Source: Bordetella parapertussis
Lineage (GTDB): Bacteria; Pseudomonadota; Gammaproteobacteria; Burkholderiales; SG8-39
Assembly (NCBI GenBank): GCA_945869935.1
Contig: CAMBSA010000182.1
Location: forward strand, 1-5,233
DNA length: 5,233 nucleotides
Direction: 5' to 3'
Shown: in pieces, positions 1 through 5,233 of the stretch
Numbering within the stretch: the stretch's first letter is position 1
Layout of the letters: each line of letters begins with the position of its first letter
Program-made: the position numbers and the translations under genes
The notes under the pieces: generated by a model
What the model saw: only the letters and a program-made list of their open reading frames with translations
Databases searched by the model: none
What the model was told of the DNA's origin: nothing

Positions 1-578
1 CGTTCGCACAGACCGCGCTCCGAAGCGGCGATTTCGTCCGCCTCGACCCGCCGCAGCCTGTGACCACGGGATCCGCGATCGAAGTCATCGAGTTCTTCTA
101 CTACGGTTGCCCGATCTGCTACGAACTGCAGCCGCAGATGTCGCGCTGGCTGGTGCAGGCTCCGAACTACATTGCGCTTCGTCGTATCCCCGCCAAGGCA
201 TCGGACACCTGGGAGATCTTCGCCAAGCTCTATTTTTCGCTCGAAGTACTCGGCGAAATCCAGCGCCTGCACTGGCCGGTATACGACAACTTCCACTTCG
301 ACGGCGTTCGGCTTAACGACGAGAAGGTGATGCTCGATTGGGTGACTCGCAACGGCATCACCCGCGAGCGTTTTCTCGAGGCCTACAACTCGCCCGACAC
401 CCAGGCCAGGGTCAACGAGGCCGCGGAGATGATGAATCGCTACAACGTTCGCGGCGTGCCCACCATCGTGGTGGACGGGAAGTACCTCTCGTCTGCGCGC
501 ATCGCGGGGGGCACCCGGCAACTGATGCAGGTGGTGGACAAGCTGGTGCAGCAGGCGCGCAGCGAGCGCCCTCAATAA
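1..578 (+). CDS. dsbA: DsbA-family thiol:disulfide interchange protein (5' truncated by window edge)
   Basis: Periplasmic thioredoxin-fold protein expected to donate disulfides to exported proteins, normally re-oxidised by DsbB. The reading frame is open to the left edge (first full codon at base 3), so the GTG at base 60 is an internal Val codon and not the start. The visible part is 191 residues. It opens FAQTALRSGDF, which fits the tail of a signal peptide (cleavage plausible after the Ala) followed by the usual DsbA N-terminus. Next come the segment IEVIEFFYYGCPICYELQP with the catalytic C-x-x-C at bases 108-119, a helical insert, and the cis-proline loop RGVPTIVVDGKYL (Pro codon at 459-461). 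The protein ends at TAA 576-578. The length fits a near-complete mature DsbA of about 190-200 residues. The active-site dipeptide is Pro-Ile and not the common Pro-His, which may change redox potential. The SDR gene follows within 14 nt. Family assignment is firm; the exact DsbA subtype is not. Confidence 0.93.
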   Translation, partial: FAQTALRSGDFVRLDPPQPVTTGSAIEVIEFFYYGCPICYELQPQMSRWLVQAPNYIALRRIPAKASDTWEIFAKLYFSLEVLGEIQRLHWPVYDNFHFDGVRLNDEKVMLDWVTRNGITRERFLEAYNSPDTQARVNEAAEMMNRYNVRGVPTIVVDGKYLSSARIAGGTRQLMQVVDKLVQQARSERPQ

Positions 579-592
579 GCGACTTGTTCCGC

Positions 593-1354
593 TTGAAGGT
601 TTTCATCACCGGCGCCTCCTCCGGCCTGGGTGCAGCGCTTGCCGCTCACTACGCCGCCAGCGGTGCGAGCCTCGGACTTGTCGCACGGCGCGGCGATTCC
701 CTTCGGAAGCTCGCAGGAAGCCTCAACGTTCCCTGCACGATCTACACCGCCGATGTCGGCGATACCGCGGAGATGGCGCGGATCGCAGACGACTATTGCT
801 CGAAGCACGCCGTGCCCGACATCGTCATCGCCAACGCCGGCGTGTCCTCGGGCACGCTCGGCGGCGATCCCGAAGACCTTGCGGTCCTGGAACGCATCCT
901 GCGCACCAACGTGCTTGGCCTCGCCGCGACCCTCGCGCCTTTCGCCTCGCCGATGCGTGAACGCGGTTCGGGCACGCTGGCCGGCATCGCAAGTGTTGCG
1001 GGAATCCGGGGGCTGCCGGGTTCGGGCGCCTATTGCGCCTCGAAATCCGCGGCGATCACCTGGCTCGAATCACTTCGACTGGAGCTTGCCGGCTCGGGCG
1101 TGCGCGTGGCCACCGTTTGCCCCGGTTACGTCAATACACCCATGACCTCGGTCAACCGCTTCCCGATGCCCTTCATGATCGGCGCCGATGACGCGGCGCG
1201 ACGGATCGCGCGCGCGATCGATCGCGGTGCCCGCTACACGGTCGTGCCCTGGCAGATGCGGATTGTCGCGGCCGTGCTCGGTCTGGCGCCAGCGTGGGCA
1301 TACGACCGCGCCTTCGCCCGTGCTCCACGCAAGCCGCGCAAACTGCCACTTTAG
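593..1354 (+). CDS. Short-chain dehydrogenase/reductase (SDR) family oxidoreductase
   Basis: NAD(P)-dependent oxidoreductase of the classical SDR family; substrate unknown. Taking TTG 593 as start gives 253 residues, a normal length, beginning directly with MKVFITGASSGLG (cofactor-binding TGxxxGxG at 6-13). Other landmarks are ARR at 31-33 (basic residues after strand 2, which would favour NADP(H)), Asp54 in TADV, NAG at 81-83, Asn106, and the catalytic Ser134, Tyr147 and Lys151 (YCASK) with the standard Ser-Tyr spacing. PGYVNTPMT at 177-185 is the usual motif after the catalytic helix. The C-terminus is extended and basic (APRKPRKLPL), preceded by a hydrophobic stretch around 222-235 that might touch membrane. 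No ATG fits: the frame is open upstream inside dsbA, but that translation is not SDR-like. TTG 584 is a second candidate start. Neither has a clear Shine-Dalgarno, so translation is probably coupled to dsbA termination. SDR membership is firm; the start is moderate. Confidence 0.92.
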   Translation: MKVFITGASSGLGAALAAHYAASGASLGLVARRGDSLRKLAGSLNVPCTIYTADVGDTAEMARIADDYCSKHAVPDIVIANAGVSSGTLGGDPEDLAVLERILRTNVLGLAATLAPFASPMRERGSGTLAGIASVAGIRGLPGSGAYCASKSAAITWLESLRLELAGSGVRVATVCPGYVNTPMTSVNRFPMPFMIGADDAARRIARAIDRGARYTVVPWQMRIVAAVLGLAPAWAYDRAFARAPRKPRKLPL

Positions 1355-1375
1355 GCAAAGATGCAGAAAAGGTGT

Positions 1376-1437
1376 TTGTCAGTATATCGTCCGCTTTGCC
1401 GCGCCAATGCTGGGGGTTTTGCGCAGATTGTCAGTAT
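1376..1437 (+). repeat. Pair of 10-bp direct repeats TTGTCAGTAT
   Basis: TTGTCAGTAT occurs exactly at 1376-1385 and again at 1428-1437, a 52-bp period, both inside the 97-nt gap between the SDR gene and the metal-receptor gene. This gap is locally less GC-rich than the coding sequence. The copies could be protein-binding sites or promoter parts (the first runs into TATATC), but no well-spaced -35/-10 pair is visible. The second copy lies 14 nt upstream of the chosen ATG at 1452. Function is unknown and a chance match is possible. Confidence 0.45.
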
Positions 1438-1451
1438 TGAAACCTGAACGG

Positions 1452-2267
1452 ATGAGCCTCACCGACGCCGCCGGAACCCTCCATGTGCCCGCCGAAGCAC
1501 AGCCACGCATCGTCTCGCTCGTACCCTCGATTACCGAGCTCGTCTGCGACCTCGGCCTTGCCCGGCACCTGGTGGGACGCACCGGCTTTTGCATTCACCC
1601 GAGGGACGTGCTCCGAGACGTACCAAAACTCGGCGGAACCAAGGATGTGAAACTGGACGCGCTGCGCGCCCTCGAACCAACGCATGTCATCCTGAACAAG
1701 GACGAGAACACCCTCGACGTGGCGGACGAACTTCGCCGCACGGTGCCCCACCTGATCGTCACCCACCCGCTCGGCCCCGCCGACAACCTCGTTCTCTACC
1801 GGCTCATCGGCGGAATATTCGGCCGTGCCGCCGAGGCGGAAATCCTCTGCGAACGACTCGACGCCGCCCTCGCCCGGACGCATGCCACCTCGCGCGGCTT
1901 CGAGCGCGAGTGCGTGCTTTACCTCATCTGGCGCGATCCCTGGATGACGGTATCGCGCGACACCTACATCTCGCGTACTTTGGCCCTTGCCGGCTGGGAC
2001 ACGGTACCCGCGGCCGCCGACAGGCGCTATCCGGAGATCGAGCTCGACGAATCGTCGCTGGAAGGCGTACCCACCGTGCTGCTGTCCAGCGAGCCGTATC
2101 GCTTCCGCGAAAAGCATCTTGGAGAATTGCGCGGAATGAAATCCATGGTCAAACGACGAATCGCGCTGATCGACGGTGAGATGTGCTCCTGGTACGGCAG
2201 CCGTGCGATCGCGGGCCTGGACTACCTCACTGCGTTCCGGATGCGAATGGACGCAACGGTCTCCTGA
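1452..2267 (+). CDS. Helical backbone metal receptor / BtuF-like substrate-binding protein without signal peptide
   Basis: Protein of the BtuF/FhuD-like fold (periplasmic binding protein 2 type), the class that binds cobalamin, haem or metal chelates for ABC importers. From ATG 1452 it has 271 residues. Recognisable blocks are RIVSLVPSITEL at 19-30 (family N-terminal strand-helix), GRTGFCIHP at 42-50, GGTKD at 61-65, LIWRDPWMTVSRDTYISR at 158-175, LLSSEPYRFREKH at 210-222 and DGEMCSWYGSR at 241-251. The last three recall a proteobacterial subgroup usually annotated 'cobalamin-binding protein' or 'helical backbone metal receptor'. No signal peptide or lipobox precedes the first domain, so it is predicted to be cytoplasmic, unlike true BtuF. 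In-frame starts further upstream (ATG 1407, TTG 1428) add a basic stretch that is also not a convincing signal. No start has a good Shine-Dalgarno; ATG 1452 is chosen because MSLTDAAGTLH resembles the family N-terminus as I recall it. No permease or ATPase gene is adjacent. The fold is well supported; the ligand is unknown. Confidence 0.85.
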   Translation: MSLTDAAGTLHVPAEAQPRIVSLVPSITELVCDLGLARHLVGRTGFCIHPRDVLRDVPKLGGTKDVKLDALRALEPTHVILNKDENTLDVADELRRTVPHLIVTHPLGPADNLVLYRLIGGIFGRAAEAEILCERLDAALARTHATSRGFERECVLYLIWRDPWMTVSRDTYISRTLALAGWDTVPAAADRRYPEIELDESSLEGVPTVLLSSEPYRFREKHLGELRGMKSMVKRRIALIDGEMCSWYGSRAIAGLDYLTAFRMRMDATVS

Positions 2268-2309
2268 CCTGCCGGAGGCTAACTTCCCGGGATTCGATGC
2301 CACGCTTCC

Positions 2310-2339
2310 TTGACAAGGTCCGCGGTTTGCAGGGACGAT
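2310..2339 (+). promoter_or_regulatory. Weak candidate sigma70 promoter upstream of hyuA
   Basis: A perfect -35 hexamer TTGACA lies at 2310-2315. At 18-bp spacing the best -10 is GACGAT (2334-2339), only a 3/6 match to TATAAT, so the promoter is doubtful. If real, transcription would start near 2346 and the terminator at 2368-2392 would fall inside a very short leader. No better promoter is visible between the terminator and the hyuA start. Confidence 0.25.
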
Positions 2340-2367
2340 GTCAATTAACCAGTCAGTCCAATAAGGG

Positions 2368-2392
2368 CGGATCACCGTGGTGGTCCGTTTTT
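2368..2392 (+). terminator. Rho-independent terminator between metal-receptor gene and hyuA
   Basis: The arms CGGATCACC (2368-2376) and GGTGGTCCG (2379-2387) pair with one G-U wobble, giving an 8-bp stem with a 4-base loop once the innermost pair opens. The stem is followed at once by TTTTT (2388-2392) and then CATTTAT. The T-run lies on the + side only, so it acts on rightward transcription. It sits 100 nt after the stop of the metal-receptor gene and 43 nt before the hyuA start. It either ends the upstream unit or acts as an attenuator in the hyuA leader. Confidence 0.8.
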
Positions 2393-2403
2393 CATTTATC
2401 CCC

Positions 2404-2417
2404 ACCGTTTAAACGGT
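2404..2417. promoter_or_regulatory. 14-bp perfect palindrome ACCGTTTAAACGGT, possible operator
   Basis: This perfect inverted repeat lies between the terminator and the hyuA Shine-Dalgarno, ending 6 nt before GGAGGT. Its dyad symmetry, AT centre and GC edges are typical of a binding site for a dimeric repressor or activator. As RNA it could form only a small 5-bp hairpin. No regulator gene is in the window, so the operator role is inferred. Confidence 0.45.
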
Positions 2418-2423
2418 CAATCC

Positions 2424-2429
2424 GGAGGT
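2424..2429 (+). promoter_or_regulatory. Ribosome binding site of hyuA (GGAGGT)
   Basis: A near-consensus Shine-Dalgarno, GGAGGT, with 6 nt to GTG 2436. It decides the start: the in-frame TTG at 2430 touches the Shine-Dalgarno and cannot use it. GTG 2436 gives the family-typical N-terminus MRIGCDIGGTFTD. Confidence 0.85.
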
Positions 2430-2435
2430 TTGCGC

Positions 2436-4547
2436 GTGCGCATAGGCTGTGACATCGGCGGCACATTCACCGACGTGGTCGCCGAAATGGCGGATGGCAC
2501 GCTGCACATCAACAAGACGTCGACCACTCCGGATGATCCGGGTCGGGCGGTGGTCGAGGCGATCCGCGAAGTGCTGCGCACAACAGGCGTGGCGGCATCC
2601 GAGGTCACCGAAGTCGTCCACGGCACCACCACCGCATCCAATACCATCCTGCAGAAAGTCGGCGCCCGCACGGGTGTGCTGACCACGCGCGGATTCCGCG
2701 ATGTCCTCGAGATCGGACGCATCCGCACCCCGACGATGTTCGATCTCGCCTGGTCCAAACCGGAACCGTTGTCGCCGCGTCGCTACCGCTGCGAGGTGGA
2801 TGAGCGAATTGCTGCTGACGGGTCGGTGGTGAGAGCACTCGATCCCCGGCAGGTTCGCGAGGTGGCGGCGTTCTTCGTGGCCGAGGGCGTTCAGGCGGTG
2901 GCGATCTGTTTTCTCAACAGCTATGCCAATCCGGTACACGAACTGGCGGCGAAGCTCATTCTCGAAGCGGAGTTTCCGCAACTGCTGGTCACCGCCTCCT
3001 GCGAGGTTCTGCCGGAGATGAAGGAGTACGAGCGCACCAGCACCACCGTGGTCAACGCCTACATCCTGCCGGCGATGCGCACGTATCTCGCGAACCTTCG
3101 TCGCGATCTCGCGGCGATCGGCATCACGGCGCCAATCCAGGTGATGGCCTCGAACGGCGGCATGATGGGCATCGCGGCGGCGAGCGGCAAGCCGGTGTTC
3201 GCGGTGTCTTCGGGCCCGGCCGGCGGCGTGACCGGATCTGCTCATCTCGGTCGGGTGACCGGCGATGCCGATCTCATCGTATTCGATATGGGCGGAACCA
3301 CCGCCAAAGCCTCCATCATCGAGGCCGGGCTTCCTTCGCTCACGAACGAGTACGAGTTCCGCGACGGCATTTCCTCTCCCAGCCGCTTCGTGAAAGGCGG
3401 GGGTTACGTCCTCAAGGTGCCGGCGATCGACATTGCCGAAGTCGGCGCGGGCGGCGGATCGGTGGCGGGAATCGACGCGGGCGGGCTGCTGCACGTCGGA
3501 CCGGAATCCGTCGGTGCGAATCCGGGCCCTGCCTGCTACCGGCTGGGCAACGAGCGACCGACCGTGACCGACGCCAACATGGTGCTCGGTCTGCTCAACC
3601 CGGTGGCCCTTGCCGGGGGCAGCCTCAAGGTGGATCCCGAGCTTGCGCGCAAGGCAATCGAGCGGCATGTTGCTTCGCGCCTTGGCCTGTCGCTGCTCGA
3701 TGCCGCGCACGGCATCCGCCATGTGGCCAACGTCAACATGGCACGCGCGATCCGCGCAGTGACGGTTGAACGCGGTCGGGATCCGCGAGACATGACACTG
3801 ATCGCCTTCGGCGGTGGCGGACCGGTGCACGCGGTCGATGTCGCCCGGCTACTCGGAATCCGCCGGGTGATCGCGCCGGTGATGGCGGGTGTTTTCTGCT
3901 CGGCCGGCATGCTTGCGGCCGACGCCGGCCATGACTTCCTCCGCGCGGTGCTCCGCCGCCTGGAAGGGGCCGATCCTGCCGCGCTTGAAGCGATCGCAGA
4001 AAGCCTGCGCCACCAGGGCCGGGTGTCGCTCGCCGCCGAGGGCTACCCGGAAAGCACCGTGGAGTTCACGCTCAAGGCCGACTTGCGCTATGTGGGCCAG
4101 TCGTCGGAATTGACCGTGCCGCTGCGCGGCAAGCGTTTCGATGCCCCCACCCTCGCGGCGTTGCGGGATGATTTCCAGCGCACCTACCGTGACACCTTCG
4201 GCTATGCCAACGACGAGCCGCTCGAACTCGTGAACCTGCGCCTGTCCGCGCGCGGCCGGCGGGAAGAACGGCTCGATTTCGCCCGCATCCGTATGGGCGG
4301 CACCGCTCTCGCCGGGACCGCCGGCCACCGAATGGTAAGTTTTTCGCGCACGGAAGCGCCGGTCAGCACCGAGGTCATCGCACGAAGCGACATGCCGACC
4401 ACCCCGATTACGGGGCCGCTTATCGTTGAGTCCTACGACACCACCGTGGTGGTGCCGCCACGGGTACTTGCCCGCGCGGATGCGATCGGCAACATCATTC
4501 TCGATCTTCCCGATGACGCGCACGATTCGACCGAGGCCGCCCAATGA
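2436..4547 (+). CDS. hyuA: Hydantoinase/oxoprolinase family subunit A (HyuA-like, ATP-dependent)
   Basis: Large ATP-binding subunit of the hydantoinase/5-oxoprolinase/acetone-carboxylase superfamily, which uses ATP to activate cyclic amides or related carbonyl substrates in the cytoplasm. It has 703 residues from GTG 2436, the usual length. Domain order: N-terminal ASKHA-type domain about 1-190, with phosphate loop DIGGTFTD at 6-13, VVHGTTTASN at 60-69 and a region with GFRDVLEIGRIR; central hydantoinase A domain about 200-500, with SNGG, SSGPAGG, FDMGGTTAKA at 283-292, VGAGGGS at 336-342, GPACY at 364-368, TVTDAN at 376-381 and FGGGGPVHA at 458-466; C-terminal domain about 510-700, with ELVNLRL near 597 and TGPLIVESYDTTVVVPP near 658-674. 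The second phosphate motif reads GGTTAKA where better-known members have GGTSTDV, which places it in a distinct subfamily. No frameshift is seen. It overlaps hyuB by 4 nt, so the two subunits are probably translationally coupled. The exact substrate (hydantoin, 5-oxoproline, ketone or other) cannot be read from sequence. Confidence 0.93.
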   Translation: MRIGCDIGGTFTDVVAEMADGTLHINKTSTTPDDPGRAVVEAIREVLRTTGVAASEVTEVVHGTTTASNTILQKVGARTGVLTTRGFRDVLEIGRIRTPTMFDLAWSKPEPLSPRRYRCEVDERIAADGSVVRALDPRQVREVAAFFVAEGVQAVAICFLNSYANPVHELAAKLILEAEFPQLLVTASCEVLPEMKEYERTSTTVVNAYILPAMRTYLANLRRDLAAIGITAPIQVMASNGGMMGIAAASGKPVFAVSSGPAGGVTGSAHLGRVTGDADLIVFDMGGTTAKASIIEAGLPSLTNEYEFRDGISSPSRFVKGGGYVLKVPAIDIAEVGAGGGSVAGIDAGGLLHVGPESVGANPGPACYRLGNERPTVTDANMVLGLLNPVALAGGSLKVDPELARKAIERHVASRLGLSLLDAAHGIRHVANVNMARAIRAVTVERGRDPRDMTLIAFGGGGPVHAVDVARLLGIRRVIAPVMAGVFCSAGMLAADAGHDFLRAVLRRLEGADPAALEAIAESLRHQGRVSLAAEGYPESTVEFTLKADLRYVGQSSELTVPLRGKRFDAPTLAALRDDFQRTYRDTFGYANDEPLELVNLRLSARGRREERLDFARIRMGGTALAGTAGHRMVSFSRTEAPVSTEVIARSDMPTTPITGPLIVESYDTTVVVPPRVLARADAIGNIILDLPDDAHDSTEAAQ

Positions 4548-5233
4548 ATGCTCCCACCAACGGAGGAGTCCGAGCCACGCTCGACCCGATCACCTTCGCG
4601 GTGATCAAGAACGCGATGGATTCGATCGCGGACGAAGTCGCCTACACGGTTCTGCGCACCGCGCGCTCCGAAATCGTCAAGGATGTGATGGACTATTCGG
4701 CGGCGATCTGCGACCGCCACGGACGCATGGTGGTGCAGGCCAAGACAATTGCGCTCCACCTCGGCGCGATTCCCGAGGCGATGGCCTCGATGCTTGCGCG
4801 CTACGGCGACGATCTTGCCCCCGGCGATGCGGTGATCGTCAACGATCCCTACCAGGGCGGCATGCACCTCCCTGACATCTTCATGTTCGCTCCCTTTTTC
4901 CACTCGGGCGAACTGGAAGGCTTCTGCGTGGTGATCTGCCACCACACCGACGTCGGCGGCCGGGTACCGGGATCGAACGCGAGCGACTCGACCGAAATTT
5001 TCCAGGAAGGCCTGCGCATCCCGGTGGTGAAGCTCTACGAGAAGGGCCGCATGAACGACATGCTCGAGCGGTTGATCGGGCTGAACGTGCGCCTGCCCGA
5101 CCGGGTGCTGGGTGACCTGCGCGCGCAGTATGCCGGCGCGCAGGTGGGAATTCGCGAACTCGGTAAACTGTTCTCGCGTTACGGCCGCGACTCGACGCGC
5201 GTGTACCTCGAGGAGATGCTCGACTACGCCGAG
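4544..5233 (+). CDS. hyuB: Hydantoinase/oxoprolinase family subunit B (HyuB-like), 3' truncated by window edge
   Basis: Partner subunit of HyuA; in this superfamily the B subunit carries a metal site and takes part in hydrolysis or carboxylation. ATG 4544 overlaps the hyuA stop (ATGA), and GAGG at 4533-4536 lies 7 nt upstream as Shine-Dalgarno. The frame is open for 230 codons to the last base of the window, with no stop. Full-length relatives have roughly 520-600 residues, so about 40% is present. Landmarks: LDPITFAVIKNAMDSIADE at 13-31 (family N-terminus), RSEIVKDVMDYSAAICD at 41-57, NDPYQGGMHLPD at 100-111 and HHTDVGGRVPGS at 133-144. The His and Asp residues of the last two blocks are the expected metal ligands. 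EIFQEGLRIP at 151-160 follows as usual. Family assignment is firm; the substrate is unknown. Confidence 0.93.
   Translation, partial: MNAPTNGGVRATLDPITFAVIKNAMDSIADEVAYTVLRTARSEIVKDVMDYSAAICDRHGRMVVQAKTIALHLGAIPEAMASMLARYGDDLAPGDAVIVNDPYQGGMHLPDIFMFAPFFHSGELEGFCVVICHHTDVGGRVPGSNASDSTEIFQEGLRIPVVKLYEKGRMNDMLERLIGLNVRLPDRVLGDLRAQYAGAQVGIRELGKLFSRYGRDSTRVYLEEMLDYAE

Noticed and set aside
60..62. GTG 60 as the start of dsbA
   Set aside because: The upstream in-frame codons encode a typical mature DsbA N-terminus (SGDFVRLDPPQP) and continue to the left edge, so the gene is truncated by the window.
338..592. N-terminal extension of the SDR frame from ATG 338
   Set aside because: It overlaps the C-terminal coding region of dsbA in another frame, gives a low-complexity Arg/Gly/Ala translation, and does not resemble any SDR N-terminus.
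1204..1219. 16-bp palindrome GATCGCGCGCGCGATC
   Set aside because: It lies inside the SDR coding sequence (Arg-Ile-Ala-Arg-Ala-Ile) and is explained by GC-rich codon choice.
1354..1400. 7-bp inverted arms GGCAAAG (1354-1360) and CTTTGCC (1394-1400)
   Set aside because: The 33-nt loop and short arms with no T-run do not make a terminator; likely chance.
1431..2405. Antisense open frame of 324 codons opposite the metal-receptor gene
   Set aside because: It is a shadow of the coding strand, starts beyond the terminator, and has no domain or ribosome site.
2297..2452. Possible 51-residue leader peptide frame running through the terminator into hyuA
   Set aside because: No Shine-Dalgarno at usable spacing (GGAGG at 2274-2278 is about 18 nt away), it reads through the terminator hairpin, and its composition is unremarkable.
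2409..3830. Long antisense open frame (473 codons, minus strand) opposite hyuA
   Set aside because: It lies wholly opposite a well-conserved hyuA. Its product is His/Arg-rich with no recognisable domain, as expected from the complement of GC-rich codons.
4439..4452. CACCGTGGTGGT segment shared between the hyuA terminator and the hyuA 3' end
   Set aside because: In the gene it is explained by consecutive Thr-Val-Val codons; a 12-base match of this simple composition is not convincing as a functional repeat.

Overview
The window is a GC-rich, gene-dense bacterial segment with all genes on the + strand. It holds five protein-coding genes, two of them cut by the window edges. The first two genes are a periplasmic DsbA-type thioredoxin followed by a short-chain dehydrogenase starting MKVFITGASSGLG. 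From general knowledge that pair is common in Betaproteobacteria (Burkholderiales/Rhodocyclales), so that is the best guess for the source. It is an inference from gene style and order, not from a marker gene.

Layout. (1) 1-578: the mature part of a DsbA-family protein with a CPIC active site; its signal peptide lies mostly off the left edge. (2) 593-1354: a classical SDR oxidoreductase that very probably starts at a TTG codon 14 nt after the dsbA stop, so the two look co-transcribed. (3) 1355-1451: a 97-nt gap with a 10-bp direct repeat. (4) 1452-2267: a BtuF-like 'helical backbone metal receptor' (substrate-binding-protein fold) with no signal peptide and no transporter genes beside it. (5) 2268-2435: a 168-nt gap with a convincing intrinsic terminator, a 14-bp perfect palindrome and a strong Shine-Dalgarno. 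(6) 2436-4547: complete hyuA (hydantoinase/oxoprolinase A subunit, GTG start). (7) 4544 to the right edge: the first 230 codons of hyuB, overlapping hyuA by 4 nt (ATGA). No stop codon for hyuB lies inside the window.

Functional reading. The left block (dsbA, SDR, metal-receptor-like gene) looks like a conserved chromosomal housekeeping neighbourhood. The right block is an ATP-dependent hydantoinase/oxoprolinase-type enzyme pair acting on a cyclic amide or a related carbonyl substrate that cannot be named from this sequence. The terminator at 2368-2392 divides the two blocks, so hyuAB is probably its own transcription unit, possibly controlled through the palindrome just before its ribosome binding site.

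I see no RNA genes, CRISPR arrays, insertion sequences or phage genes. No gene-free stretch exceeds 300 bases. Nothing here clearly amounts to a new biological system. The points most worth checking are the hyuA leader, the variant nucleotide-binding motif of HyuA, the CPIC active site of DsbA and the apparently cytosolic metal-receptor protein.
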